A stretch of DNA of 64,000 nt from Megalonaias nervosa. Its lineage: Eukaryota > Mollusca > Bivalvia > Unionida > Unionidae. Made by a program: the position numbers and the translations under genes. The stretch is taken from assembly GCA_016617855.1 (NCBI GenBank), contig JAECUM010003307.1:1-64000 (forward strand), given 5' to 3'. Under the pieces are notes generated by a model. That model searched no databases. It worked only from the letters and a program-made list of their open reading frames with translations, and was not told where the DNA came from. Below are positions 1 through 11,683 of this stretch, one piece after another. Every line of letters starts with the position of its first letter. The stretch's first letter is position 1.

Positions 1-216
1 AAAAAAAAAGGGGGGGGGGGGACTTTTACCCATCTACATATGCACAAGTGAAATAGCCAATTAAAACAATGATGTTTCTAACACAACTAGGCATCTGGCC
101 AAACGGAAATCGCTTGAACACAGCTTTTATTTGGATGCATTTAGAAGCAGCCCCCAAAATGTGTTTCCTACTCATATTTCAGGCAAAAATGACAGAATTC
201 TCAAGGGGTTAATGAG
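1..216 (-). mobile_element. TTAA-flanked (piggyBac-like) MITE, partial copy at window edge
   Basis: Reverse-complement match to the complete MITE at 14465-15077, running through the poly-A/poly-G start of the window to the terminal inverted repeat at about 200-216 (core ATTAACCCCTtg on the minus strand). It is followed by TTAA at 217-220, the expected target site. Sites that are CpG in the 14.5-kb copy (e.g. in ATGCGCAGGCG) are TpG/CpA here (ATGCACAAGTG at 41-51), so this copy looks older and deaminated. The other end lies outside the window. The piggyBac label rests only on TTAA plus TIR; no transposase is present. Confidence 0.8.
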
Positions 217-220
217 TTAA

Positions 221-614
221 ATGTTTATAATCATGCAGTGCACATGAATCCCAACACATGCTTCAGTAGTCAAGTGTACAGAGTGCATTAATTCTATCAC
301 CAACATTAATGTGTCCATTCAGTAGTTTGTATTTATCCCCATGGGCTTTTATTAAAAGGTCAATCAAACACATTGCAGATTTATTTTGCAGATATTTTAG
401 ATCTTTTGTGTGAACCTTTGTTTTAATCAAATACCTTCTGGAATACAATAGACTGATAAACACTATGTATGACAATAGGTCAACAATTAAAATACACCAT
501 TGAAACTTGAAATATTTCCTCTCCAGGTAGGATCATAAAATCTGTCAGGTAAATAGCTGAAATAAATTTATGGTGCAGTTGCCAAATAAAAAAAGACTAT
601 TAAAGTTTAACACC
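221..614. other. unassigned AT-rich sequence
   Basis: No coding, RNA or repeat feature recognised. The 70-codon minus-strand open frame has no recognisable domain. Confidence 0.5.
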
Positions 615-660
615 TGTCGATGGCAGGAGATGGATATTGTTCATAGGTAGACAGCAACCA
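615..660 (+). repeat. 46-bp direct repeat, copy 1
   Basis: Almost identical (one or two differences) to 1055-1100, beginning TGTCGATGGCAGGAGATGG and ending AGACAGCAACCA. The two copies bracket about 390 bp that contain an old tRNA-derived SINE. Origin unknown. Confidence 0.85.
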
Positions 661-784
661 ATAAGCGCACGCTTAATTGCACTTACCTTGTGCCTGGAAA
701 TAATGTATTTGTGTGCACGCACAGTGGTCTTCAGTGTGCTCTGTAGTACTAGTATTACAGTGGTAGGATTATTTGGTTTGTTTT

Positions 785-960
785 TCTATGCCACAGCAAC
801 ATAAAAAGTAGGTCATTTAAAATCGAGGTAATTGGAATCAAGTGCTTTGCCCAAAGACACCATGGTGGCCTACTCGGGCTGATCCGACGATAGGATTTAA
901 ACACACACATCTGTGGTCACAAGTCGGACATGCTAACCACTGTGTCACCACAGCTCCTGT
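785..960 (-). mobile_element. old tRNA-derived SINE (SINE-V type)
   Basis: On the minus strand the 5' part reads as a tRNA-like head: an A-box-like CAGTGGTTAGCATG near 930 and a B-box-like GTTTAAATCC near 893-902. It is followed by a core, TGTCTTTGGGCAAAGCACTT (about 841-861), of the kind common in tRNA-derived SINEs of marine animals. A diverged relative lies at 17925-18075 in the same orientation. Boundaries and target-site duplication were not resolved. Confidence 0.6.
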
Positions 961-1054
961 GTCTATTAGTCACCTGTTATGGTATAAAGGAAAGTTAAGC
1001 CTGTTCTAAATCCACATTCTGGCAGGGCTCCATTAGTCGATCAATTTATTGTTG

Positions 1055-1100
1055 TGTCGATGACAGGAGATGGATATTGTTCATAGGTAGACAGCAACCA
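1055..1100 (+). repeat. 46-bp direct repeat, copy 2
   Basis: Second copy of the repeat at 615-660. High identity in otherwise diverged DNA suggests a recent local duplication or two insertions of the same element fragment. Confidence 0.85.
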
Positions 1101-1991
1101 TACTCTAACCAAACTTCATATTTACTCACTCATGGGGCTAGTAGTAAACCAGCTTTTTACAGGGTCAAAAGGTTAAAAGTGAAGGTCAGTTGTTTATGAT
1201 TGCCTTAATTTGTTCCATAGCTTTACAATTAATGGTCCCTCACCAGAATTTCTTACATAGCATTTTTAAAATGGTGGGGGAGAAAAACAACTCTGAAATC
1301 AGTAAGTTAAAAATAACTTTGTCTGGAAATTGGTTTTGCTTTGGTAAAGGAATGATTTAGATCTTGTATTTGCATATAGTTTTGTCAATTTTGACAACAA
1401 ATTACAACATAAGGGACAAGGGCCTTTAGTACAGGTTAACTCCAATGTCAAGAAGAAAATAGATTTTATTCCAAAACCCAATTAGTCCTAATTCTGCCAA
1501 ACTGAATAGTTGCTCCTAAAAGCAACACAAAAAAAATAATTGCTGCTGCTGTGTGTGTATATGAAAATTCACTTCCCAACTTGATAGAGTGAGGAAAGAT
1601 TTGCAGAGGTTTTTGCAATGAGGTGGTGCTGGTTCAGGGCTGACCAGTATTTTTCTTTAATGAAAAGAATGTTTTTTTGAAGAATATTGCCAACTTTGTT
1701 CATTGAAAGTCCATACTTGCTACTTTTTCCTTTGTTTTTTATTGAGCTCACACTGGTACTCAGTACTTGCTCTTCAGTATCACTTAACAAAAGGAGTGCA
1801 GTCTGGTATCAGTTTGTAATTACTTACATTTATTGTTACAAGGGTGAGAAAGCAAGTTCTGGAAAACAACCTTTCACTCTGTTTGAATGAGTTTATTCTG
1901 GGCAAATAATTTTTTGTATAGTTATCTGGACTGGGCAAGTAAATAATTTTAGATTTTACTGAACTGAGCATGTTGACACCCATGATACATG
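1101..1991. other. unassigned AT-rich sequence
   Basis: Short open frames on both strands at 1299-1983 overlap each other in conflicting frames and have no recognisable domain. Nothing else seen. Confidence 0.5.
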
Positions 1992-2040
1992 TATATAGTA
2001 AAACCTGTCATGAGAGACAATATTGTGCCAGCAAAAAATA
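1992..2040 (+). mobile_element. terminal fragment of TIR element related to 51619-52632
   Basis: Matches the left terminus of the 1-kb TIR element at 51.6 kb: AGTAAAACCTGTCATGAGAG followed by GCCAGCAAAA at the equivalent distance. No partner terminus was found downstream, so this is a solo or truncated end. Confidence 0.6.
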
Positions 2041-3372
2041 GTTTTCAGATCTGTGTTCCAGCTTTTGACTGAAAAAGTTTGACCCATGGATGTCACTGAT
2101 CAACATCGGATTAATTCCAGAGGGCTCATGCATCATTAGGACTCTCCCAATTCCATCTTGGTAACTTCATCTTTTTAAAGACTGTTTCACACAAGGAGAC
2201 AGACCCACCAACATACAGCAATCATGCCACATGACTAACAAAGCAATACTAGGTTGGTGCTAGAATTCTCCAAGTGGTCGCCAAATTTTGCCTGGAAAAA
2301 TCCTGATACGTTCAGATATCTAGTTTACCAGGAAAAGAGTTGAACTATGGGATTCTCTGTCCTAGATCTGGGTTCAATTCAACATTAATCATTAACCATT
2401 ACTTTCTTTCATGATATCCCTCTTTGATCTGTTGATCTAGACAATGGTAGAACAACTTGATTGTGACAAGACAGTAATGCAATAAAAGAAAAAAATTATA
2501 TCTGTCCTGATTTGACCTTGAGACTAACTGAACTAATTGAAACACGAGGTTCACCTTGGTGTAATTTTTAGATGACCATATAGTATAATAAAAAGGCATT
2601 TTGACCTATATTCTTTGTGTAAAGTGCAGTAAAGTACTTCTATGATTTATTTTCAAAGTGTTGGCATTTTGTTGGACAATTCTTTGCAGCAAACTTTATA
2701 GAGGTACTCAGTTGCTTATGGGGATGAATGTTGCTTGAAAGTCGGTAAAATTCCCAGTCCACTGTTGCGTTTTTGCCTGGCATTTAGTTTGTGTTGCTAC
2801 TAATTTTGCACACGATGGATAAAATACCTTTGTAATCGGGATGGAATGATTGTATATTCATTGTTTTTGTTTTCAGTCATTTAATTTAGTACAACTGAAG
2901 GGTATTGTTACTATTGTATGACACCACTGTTGGAGGGTTTGTTGTAATACATATGAAACTCTGCATGACTTGGGTGATCTTTAGCAGTGTACATGTATTA
3001 TGCAGTTTCCAGAGATTTTGACTTTGTCTGGATCCACTTCCACAACTTAAGTTTTCTTTAGATCCAAGCTTAGCTTGCCTATATTTTGTATTGAACAATG
3101 ATACTATTGTTAAGGAAGTGTTATTTTGATTAAGATTGCACATTTGATTTCTAAGAATATAGCCAGCTTATTTGTGAAAGCAAATGCAACATTGAAAAGT
3201 GATGCAGAAGTCAAGAAATGAAATGTCCTTGACATTGTTTAATTTCCAGGGCAACCTGGACCATCTTTTTTAGCAGTTTTTCAGAATACTTACAATTGAA
3301 TAAAGGTTTATAAGATATCTGAAGGCAGTGTGGTACAGTTGTCTTTGATATATTACAGTTATATGAGATTTA
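2041..3372. other. unassigned AT-rich sequence
   Basis: No repeat, domain or RNA signal recognised; short open frames (2399-2599, 2886-3143) are not persuasive. Confidence 0.5.
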
Positions 3373-3590
3373 TACCTTTAATATACTCACTTATAAGTCA
3401 AGTCAAACAGCAAACTGCACTGACCCAGATCTGCCAACGCAGAATGCTCTGGCAGATCTAGGTCTGTGCAGTGCAGTTAGGAGTAATCAGTGGAACAAAA
3501 AACAATGATCTGCCTTTGCATTACATTACAACAGATCGGGGTCCATGTTGTTTGCAGTTGGACTTGACTAATAATTGAGCATATACAGTA
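3373..3590 (-). mobile_element. DHP double-hairpin MITE, copy 1
   Basis: One of about 18 copies of a ~215-bp family. Terminal inverted repeats (ACTCACTTATAAGTCAAGTC on the left, an imperfect match on the right) flank two separate stem-loops. The first stem has arms GACCCAGATCTGCC and GGCAGATCTaGGTC; the second pairs GATCTGCC with cAGATCgGGGTC. In full copies a linker resembling GTTCTACTGATTACTCCTAAC separates the hairpins and gives orientation; here it is reversed, so the copy is on the minus strand. It lies just upstream of LINE-A. Confidence 0.8.
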
Positions 3591-4101
3591 TGTGATGGAA
3601 GCCCCACACAAATGCATTGATGATCTTTGTTAAACATTGCTGGTGATTTGAAATTAAGAGCCATTGTATTCAGGCAGTGGTACAGGTCCATTGGATCTGT
3701 ACGGGATGGAATAAGATGCTCCCGCCCACACGAGTCTCCCAACTATGGGTAAAATAGTGTGATGATAGCACAGCATCACTGGGCGGAAGTCTTCATTGAT
3801 GAAGTCAATGGCCAGGGTGGAATGGCTCCAAGATGAGCTCAACGACCATGTACTCAGGGCCAGGGCGTGCCACATTATATCAGTGGATCTCGGCTGTGGT
3901 CATCCAGTCTTGAGAGGGATGGGCTCCGCCAGGCTGTATCTTGCCCTTGACACACTACATGAAGACAACTAACAATTCTTCAATACCGGATCGGTTGCAG
4001 CCCAGGTCAGCAATGACTGCACCTTCCGCTGCACACCAGGACAGAGGTGACAGGTATGCTACTGTTGCCCCACTACCAAGATCCGTGGGAGAGACAACAT
4101 C

Positions 4102-5258
4102 ATGATTGGTACGTGGAATGTTAGAACACTGAGGGCTATGGGAAAGTTGAAAGAACTTGCACGAGTTGGAGAGGTACAGCTGGAACATTATTGATCTCTA
4201 TGAAGTGCACTGGAAAACTTTGGTGAAATTACAACAGATGAAGGGCATAAGCTCTACTTTTGCAGAAGAGGGGACAAATGCAATCATGGCGTTGGATTTC
4301 TTGTCCACAAGGGCATTTTGTGAAAAGCATTATGGGTTGCTGCCCAGTCTCAAGCAGGCTCATCACCATCCACCTAAAAGCGACTCCCTTCAACATCACA
4401 ATCATACAGGCCTATGCACCCACATCTAACCATGATGACGATGAACTGGAGAATTTTTATAACCAACTGCAAGATGTCATTGACAACTCACCCAAGAAGG
4501 ACATTCTGTTTGTACAAGGAGACTGGAATGCAGAGGTGCGAGTTGATTCACAGACAAACTGTCAAAGCACCTGTGGACCCTTCTGCAACGCAGAAACAAA
4601 TGAAAGAGGACTCAGGCTCTTGGAGTTTGCTGCCTACAACAATCTTGTGCTAGCCAACACACTTGGCCCTCACAAAGCATCTAGAAGATGGACCTGGCAC
4701 AGTCCAGATGGACAACATCACTACCAGATCAACTACATCTTGGTGAAAAAATGATTCTGCACAGGACTGAATATTGCCAGAACACGAAGTTTTCCAGGAG
4801 CAGATATTAGAAGTGACCATGATTTATTAATGACAACATTTTGCCTCCACCTGAAAATGATCAAAAAGCCTAACCAATCAAGAATCAGGTTTGACCTTGA
4901 AAAATTTGAAGATCCAAACGTTGCAGAGGCCTTCCAAGCAATGATAGGTAGTAAATTTGCACCTTTGATAACCCTGGACAGCCAAGACACTGACCTAGAG
5001 TCCTTAACAACCACATTCAACACAGCTCTGACTAGCACAGCTAGCGAGATCATTGGCAAATATCGTCAAACAAAGAAACCTTGGGTCACAACAGATGTCC
5101 TTGAACTATGCAACAAAAGAAGAGAACTAAAAATGGGAAAAAGAGATCATGAAGGAGCTAGAAAATACAGAGATAAACAACATGATCAGGAAAAGTATGA
5201 AAAAGGAAAAGGAATCCTGGATAGAAAGATAATGCTGCAAAATCAAAGACAGTCTTAA
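4102..5258 (+). pseudogene. LINE-A endonuclease and linker (pseudogene)
   Basis: AP-endonuclease-like domain that would nick target DNA for reverse transcription. It opens with MIGTWNVRTL at 4102, shifts frame near 4175 and again before 4260, then reads in one frame through IIQAYAP, GDWNAEV (about 4518-4538) and TWHSPDG to a TGA at 4752-4754. After that stop the same frame continues through RSDHDLL (about 4810-4830), where SDH is the conserved catalytic-core motif of the family, and on to 5256. Residues after about 4830 form a charged linker rich in K, E and R. The single stop and the early frameshifts show decay while most catalytic motifs remain readable. Confidence 0.9.
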
Positions 5259-6333
5259 TAGAAATGACAGCAAAATGGCATATCAACTGGTGAAAGATCT
5301 CACAACCCATAAACAAGGGAAAACTATCACCATCCAAGACAAATCAGGAAAATGCCTCACAGAAGATCAAGAGATCCTCAAGCGATGGACAGAATACTGC
5401 TCAGAATTGTACAATCATAAAACCTAAGGAGATCCAGCAGTATTAAATTGCTCTCAGGCAGAAGAAATTGATGACAACCCCATTCTTCATGAAGAAGTAG
5501 AAATTGCAGTTAGGTCACTAAAGAAAGGAAAGTCAGCTGGCATTGACAACATACCAGCAGAGCTCATTCAAGCAGGAGGAGAAGAGATAATCACAGTCAT
5601 AACAACAATCTGCAACAAGATATGGCAGACAGGAGAATGGCCCACCACATGGACTCAATCCTTGGTCATCATGCTACCCAAGAAAGGAAACCTACAGCTA
5701 TGCCAAAACTACAGAACCATCAGTTTGATCAGTCACCTGAGCAAAGTCATGCTGAAGATAATTCTCAACAGACTTAAGCCTCAAGCAGAGAAAATTATTG
5801 CTGAAGAGCAGACAGGCTTCCAAGCAGGAAGGAGCACCACAGAACAAATCTTCAATCTCAGACTCCTTTGTGAGAAATACCTTCAGGATCAGCAGAATCT
5901 ATACCACGTCTTTATAGATTTCAAAAAGGCCTCTGATAGAGTATGGCATGCAGCATTATTGGCAACTATGAGGAAGTACAACATCAGCTCAGACCTGGTG
6001 CAGGTTGTTGAGCACCTCTATTACAAAGCCACCAGTGCTGTTCTCATCAATAGCAGCAGAAGAGATTGGTTTCGAACAACAGTTGGAGTCAAACAGGGGT
6101 GTATACTGTCACCTACACTCTTCAACATTTTCCTGGAAAGGATCATGGAGGATGCCTTGCATGACCACAAGGGCACTGTCAGCACCGGAGGAAGAACAAT
6201 CACCAACATTCGCTTTGCAGATGATATTGATGGTTTAGCGGGAGATGAAAAAGAACTGGCTGACTTGGTTGAGCACCTCGACACAACATCCACAGCATAC
6301 GGTATGGAGATTAGCACCAAAAAACCAAACTGA
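5251..6333 (+). pseudogene. LINE-A reverse transcriptase core (pseudogene)
   Basis: Frame +1 relative to the endonuclease part; the switch lies at about 5240-5250. An early stop (TAA) is at 5425-5427, after which 905 bases stay open. RT motifs in order: SAGIDNIPAELIQ (about 5536), YRTISLI and GRSTTEQI, FIDFKKA (first catalytic Asp region), GVKQGCILSPTLFN, and FADD at 6214-6225, the metal-binding box. The open part is 223 codons from the ATG at 5662. The frame ends at 6331-6333, where a frameshift in the A-run of ACCAAAAAACC moves the continuation to another frame. Confidence 0.93.
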
Positions 6334-6998
6334 TGACAAACAACACTATTGGCATCAGTGCAGAAATAAAGGTCAGTGAACAGAAGCTGGAAAGTGTCAC
6401 AAGCTTCAAGTACTTGGGATCAATTATCACAGATGGGGGCTCCAAACCAGAACTACTTTGCCCAGACAACAGCAGCAATAACAAGGTTGAGACCAATATG
6501 GAAAGATACCAACATTGCTTTTGGTTCCAAAACAAAGCTGATGTGCTCGATTGTCATATCCATCTTTCTGTATGCTTGTGAAACATAGATGCTCACATCA
6601 GATCTACAAAGAAGGATTCAAACCTTCAAAATGAGATGCTACCACAAGATCTTGGGCATCTCATACATTGACCATGTGATCAACGAAGAAGTCCACAACA
6701 GGATCCAGCAAGCCATCAGATCCTATGAAGACATCTTGATCACTGTAAAAAAGCACAAACTGAAGTGGTACGGTCATGTCTTAAGATCATCTGGACTGGC
6801 AAAAACAATCTTGCAAGGCACAGTACGAGGGTGCAGGAGAAGAGTCAGACAGAAAAGAGGTGGGAAGACAACATTAAGAAGTGGACAGGCATGGGATTTG
6901 GAGACTCCCAAAGGGCAGTAGGGAACAGGGAAAGATGGAGAGAATTGGTTGTAAAGTCATCTATGGTGCCCCAGCGACCTCTTGGGTTAAGAGATTGA
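6333..6998 (+). pseudogene. LINE-A C-terminal region (pseudogene)
   Basis: Continuation of the RT protein in three pieces: 6333-6450 (KYLGSIITDGGSKPE), then frame +1 from about 6450 (IAFGSKTKLM, SIFLYACE, a TAG at 6586-6588, then MRCYHKILGISYIDHV and HKLKWYGHVLRSSGLAKTIL), then another shift near 6850 (EKRWEDNIKKWTGM, to RPLGLRD). The KWYGHV...RSSGLAK and WEDNI..WTG blocks are the usual C-terminal signature of this element type. No zinc knuckle was seen. The element ends in GATTGATGATGATGATG. Confidence 0.88.
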
Positions 6999-7012
6999 TG
7001 ATGATGATGTAT

Positions 7013-8090
7013 ACATTCGGTTAATTTTGTTTCTAATCGTAATTAGACAATAATAACCAGACTTGGATGAGTTTGTTTCTACGGGGTTTTATTGGCTGAA
7101 ATGTGCGAATCTTGTCTTAGGTGAATGACAATACAACCTGTTTATTAGCTCTAGTTGGATGGGAAGTAATTTTGTAAAGTTTGCACTGTCTTACTTGGGA
7201 TTGTGTTGTAAATGACAGTGTTTCCATAATTGTGCTAAAAGCTTAATCTGCAGGCAATATATTGGTAATAGTAATTCTAGAAATTTAAATCTTTAATTTG
7301 ATTAAAAAAAAATGATTTTTAAGTTGTTTAAATTTTAAGCCAGAGAGGTCTAGTCACCATGGACAGTTTTTGGCTCATCTGTCCCTGAGGCTTGCCTGGT
7401 TATGGTATGGCACTGTGTCAGCAATTGCTATTTTCAAATTCAAGACAAATTTCTTGGAAATCAATTGGATAATGCTGTCTTCTGGCCCTGTCATCACCGT
7501 ATACTTGGCATCTATCTGCATCTGTGACAGTGTGATATATACATGCAAGTACTTCTTGCAGATTGTTTTGTCTTCAGAATGATGTGAATTTTTTTCAACT
7601 GTCAACTTGTTGAGAATAAAGTCCAAAATTACTGTAGAGAATTTAAAGAGAGTGAAACGGCTGTACTGATTAGAGTAAAGATGTATCTATCGAGAGAGAC
7701 GAATGATGTACCATATACTTTAATGAACCACATCTGTACATAACTATCACATAAAGTGGAGTAAAAATTAAAATTATTGTATACAACTCGGACAGAATAT
7801 GAACTATTAAAGTCATTATTCCTGAGAAAAAATGACATTGTTTTGAGCTGTAATTGTGACAGTGATGTAAAGATAACAACTGGCGCATTTTGTGCTGGTG
7901 CATTGGGGTAGTAAACTCGATCTTGGTTTCTTGTTTGGAGGAACAAAATTTTTAAATATACTAACACATGTGTAATTATGTCCATAAAGTGTGATGAAAG
8001 TAGTATGTATAAAATACTCAACCAGTAATACTCCAAATACAACTTAGAAATTTCATCCCACCCACTCCCACCCCACCGTGGTTCCTCATC
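7013..8090. other. unassigned AT-rich sequence
   Basis: No repeat or gene recognised. A 188-codon minus-strand open frame (7629-8195) overlaps the start of the next tandem array and has no domain, so it was not called a gene. Confidence 0.5.
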
Positions 8091-8815
8091 TATCAGTTCC
8101 TGTTGTCCATCCATCTGTGTGTCTATTAGTATAAGTTTGTTATCGCTACTCCTTACAACTAGATCAAGGATTACCATGAAACTTTTCACACACATTCACC
8201 ATACTCTTAGGTTGGTTCTAAATAGGTGTAGCATGGACATGAAATATGGCAGCCACGGTGGCCATCGTGAAAATCTTTTATCATTACTTTTCCTGAATGG
8301 ACAGTCATATTAACATTGGGTTTTCACTGCACAATTTCTAATGATGTCAAGTTGGTCCTATATGAAAATGGTACTAATATGGCATCCAATATGGCCACCA
8401 CAACAGTGATCTTGAAAACTTTGTCAGTGCTCTTGAATGCAAAGTCATATCTGCACAGAGTTTTCATTTCACCAGAAGACTTCTGATGATGTATAGTTGA
8501 TCCTAAATGAAAAATGTGCCAATCTGATTCCTTCAGAACAAATGGTCATATCAGAATCAGGTTTTTACTAACAAAAACATTTCATTATGTCTAGTTGGCC
8601 TTAAATGAAAAAGATGCCATTCTGACATCCAGTATGGTCAACATGGCAGATATGTTGAAAATCTTGTCATGAATCCTCATGAATATCAAGTCAGATCATC
8701 ACAGGGTTTTCACCATCAGAATTTTGTGATGTTCTAGTTGGTCCTCAATAAAAATGGTGTAGATCCAACAGTAAATATGGCTGCCACAGCAGTCATCTTG
8801 AAAAGTTTCATGGAA
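8091..8815 (+). repeat. degenerate ~140-bp tandem array (family G), copy 1
   Basis: Units restart with GTTGGTCCTAAATGAAAATG-like text at about 8211, 8352, 8487, 8596 and 8737 (spacings 141, 135, 109, 141). Each continues with ATATGGCTGCCAC..., ATCTTGAAAATCTTGT and CACCAGAAGACTTCTGATGA variants. A lead-in with TGTTGTCCATCCATC begins near 8100. The same family recurs at 49140-51270 and 53757-54090. Confidence 0.85.
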
Positions 8816-9916
8816 ATAAAGCATACTTATCCTGATTAAGTAATTGAACTGAATAATCATCTTCAGAGGCTCTTTTCATCTTCAGTATTAAAGGATTTGG
8901 ATTAACATTTACATAATTAATTAAGATATGAAGGTAAATTGAAATCAAATTCTTGTTTGCATTCTGGGAAGGGTTATACCTAAAACACATAATGTTCTTC
9001 CACAAATATAGATCCCTTTAATAATGATTCAAAATTAACACTTGATTAGAATAGGATTGTAAAGGCATCAGTTTGCACATGTTGGCCTCTAAATATAACA
9101 AAAAAAAATATATTTTAATTGCTGTACAAGATTTTAATATATTTGCACACAGTAGAAATTAAAACTCTTAAAGTCTTTTCAATCAAAATTGTATAAACGG
9201 CAACTCTGTTTCATAAACTTAACTATAAGAAACACATTTTTGTTTGGACTAAAATATTCAAAAATTTTGTTGCTGTTACTTTCAAAAGAGGTCAAAATCT
9301 CTGTCATAAACTATATCTTCTAACCTCTGTTCTTCAGATTTTCACAATAACAATTGTGTGTGTTCAGACTCGGTCATTGTTATTTTAAGCAATTTGGTTT
9401 GTAGGGTGTTCTGCAAATTACTTCCATACAATATCATTTTTCACCTATCAAAGTCCAAAAAAGTAGCTCTAAGCAGATTTGAAACATAAATTTGTCAAAG
9501 TTGTAATTCCTGCTTTCCAGAGGCCATCAGTCAAGGAATTAAGTTGAGAATAAATCAGATTCACAAATGAGAATAAGCCACATTTATATAGTATAAAATA
9601 TGATCAGATTTTCAAGGGTTACAAACATGCTAGGCACTGAATTCAAGTCCTGAAAATCAAAAGTGGACAAATGGAAAGGCCCAATCTAAGGTTAGTTTTG
9701 TGTGAAACAATGGATCATTTAAAAATTCAAGCATTTTGAAAAACAACAAAAATAGCATTTCAATTTTCTTGACATCGATCGCGATACTGCTGTCCAAAAT
9801 TGTATGTAAAAAATTCTAGTTGGAACATCATTTAATAACTCAGAACAGTATATAATCTTCTCCTACAGATTGTGTCATCAGTTGATATGTGTGCTGACCA
9901 TACTACTATGTCTGAT
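8816..9916. other. unassigned AT-rich sequence
   Basis: Very AT-rich; no repeat unit, domain or RNA signal recognised. Confidence 0.5.
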
Positions 9917-10171
9917 GAACACAACTGGTGTTGTTATGGGTTTAACACCATTTTTCAGCATACAATATGCTATACATGGCGGCCAATATTACTAGTGAGG
10001 GATGAATCCTGGAATACCCTCCATTCCAAGGAAGCTACTGGCAAGCTTTCTCACATACCCACATGAGCTGAACCTGTGACTCAAATGCACACAGGGAGAG
10101 GTGAGATTTCAGTGATCGGCAAAGTTGAGCACTTTAGACCACTCTCCCACCCAGGGCTGCGAACACAGCTG
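9917..10171 (-). mobile_element. SINE-L (tRNA-Leu-like head), with target-site duplication
   Basis: Minus-strand copy of the ~250-bp SINE-L family (best copy at 38747-38997). Body about 9928-10160, flanked by GAACACAACTG at 9917-9927 and GAACACAGCTG at 10161-10171 (one mismatch), an 11-bp duplication consistent with LINE-driven insertion. The conserved middle (GGCAAGCTTTCTCACAT) and tail-proximal part (ATTTTTCAGCAT, ATGGCGGCCA) match the other copies. CpGs are largely decayed. Confidence 0.85.
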
Positions 10172-10680
10172 TGAAAGTGAACTATACAAAAAAATTTTGA
10201 AATATCATTAAACAGGCATTTAATGTGGTGTAAGGAGAACGATTTGGTGGTAAATACAGATAAAAGAAAGGTTTATTAATAAGAACAGAATAAAAAAGAA
10301 CAAAATTAATGCCATATGACTTGAGCCTTTTCTACAGTAATGAAGTTTCATTGCCAAGAAAACAAACTCCTATCTATAGCTATTAATAATAATAAAGTGT
10401 GTCATTCCAAAACAATACCATTGGACTTTTTACAAGAGCTACATTCAGAGTTATTTTGATTATTGTAATATATTATGGGGGGATACATCCAATGTTGATA
10501 TTAAGGAAATATTTTTGTTGCAAAAATGAGCGTGTCAAATAATACCAGATGGGCAAACTGGAAACAGCAATGGATACCTTAAATATTCAATATTTCAAAA
10601 AGGAATTTGAAAGGACAGAATGATATAATAAATTTTCTGTAAAGTCTACTTTAAAGTTTACTTTATAAATACATTTAATT
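10172..10680. other. unassigned AT-rich sequence
   Basis: Nothing recognised. Confidence 0.5.
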
Positions 10681-10907
10681 GCGGGGTCGCAGGTGGCCAA
10701 GTGGTCTAAGGTGCTTGCCTTTACAGATCACTGATGTCTCACCTCTGTCGGCGTGGGTTTGAGTCTTGGTTTTGCTGATGTAGGTATGTGAAGAAGTTTG
10801 CCAGGATCTTCCCATGGGTTGTTGTGTCTTCTCAGGCTCTTACTCCAACAAACATACTGGCCACCATGTACTATCATATGCTGAAAAATGTGTTAAACCC
10901 ACAAACT
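10681..10907 (+). mobile_element. SINE-L copy, plus strand
   Basis: tRNA-like head with A-box region GTGGCCAAGTGGTCTAAGG and B-box-like GGGTTTGAGTCTT, then the family body (GTATGTGAAGAAGTTTGCCAG, ACTGGCCACCATGTA, GCTGAAAAATG) to CACAAAC near 10907. Diverged; no clear target-site duplication. Confidence 0.8.
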
Positions 10908-11584
10908 TTTCCATACAGAGAATCCAGAAACATCCCAAACCTTAGCTTGCACTGGCCATGCAATAATCTGTGTGCAAGCAGTGCACTTACACAGGGAGCT
11001 GTTTTCAGAGGGGTGTCAGATTGGAGATGACGAGATGTACAAGGGAACTAAGATGAAACAAAAACTTTGTTTTTTTCTTTATGTGAAAATCTATTTATTT
11101 CATCATAACTTGAATCAAATTTCTTGCAAGCTTTCTTAGCAGCAAATATTTTAATGACTTGGGAAGGGGGTACCAAACGTCTGTTTTGCACAGTGCGCCA
11201 TCATGCATCATGCCAGCCCTGGATCAGTGACAGTCAGAAACTTTCTAATTCCTAAACCAAAGAAGGAATCATTTACTACCAATATTAATTAGACTGTGGC
11301 CATTATATGGAATAATGCTTCAATAGAAATCAAAGAATTTTCGAGCGTATCAGCTTTTCACCATGATTCATATCAAGTAGAAAAAATTTGCAGCCTAACA
11401 GTCCTCTAGTTTGTTTTTATTAGATACAAGTTATGTTGGTATGCATTATGCAGAGTTTGACTTTGACTGGTAAACATTGTTAGTAATTTGATCTGTTACT
11501 GTGTATACAGGTTACATGTTACATGTGTAGTCAACTAATCTGGGTATGTAATCCCTAAGTACATGACTGCCTGCCTCTATCTCT
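10908..11584. other. unassigned sequence
   Basis: Nothing recognised. The open frame at 10788-11030 runs out of the SINE and is not a gene. Confidence 0.5.
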
Positions 11585-11600
11585 ATATATATGTGTGTGT

Positions 11601-11680
<80 letters not shown>
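11585..11680. repeat. compound microsatellite (AT)n(GT)n(AC)n(AT)n
   Basis: Short AT/GT run, then (AC)~22 at about 11603-11646, then (AT)~17 to 11680. The GT-then-AC order and the self-complementary AT run could extrude as cruciform or Z-DNA. Confidence 0.97.

Positions 11681-11683
<3 letters not shown>

Larger units (their letters stand above)
3655..7012 (+). mobile_element. LINE-A: decayed non-LTR retrotransposon (endonuclease + reverse transcriptase)
   Basis: A nearly full-length but dead non-LTR element. GC-richer leader from about 3655 (5' boundary approximate), AP-type endonuclease at about 4102-4825, linker, reverse transcriptase at about 5500-6350, and a C-terminal region to about 6995. 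It ends in a short (GAT)n tail at 6993-7009. The order EN-RT and the tail fit target-primed LINE retrotransposition. Several frameshifts and stops (about 4175-4260, 4752, about 5245, 5425, 6331, 6586, about 6765) rule out an intact protein. The clade was not settled by eye; similar proteins are often labelled endonuclease-reverse transcriptase in invertebrate genomes. Confidence 0.93.

Noticed and set aside
615..1100. 46-bp direct repeats as LTRs of a retrotransposon
   Set aside because: Far too short, no TG...CA ends, primer-binding site or polypurine tract, and only about 390 bp between them.
7629..8195. 188-codon minus-strand open frame
   Set aside because: No recognisable domain, AT-rich low-information composition, and its 3' part lies over the start of a tandem repeat. 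Chance openness in a stop-poor stretch is the simpler reading.
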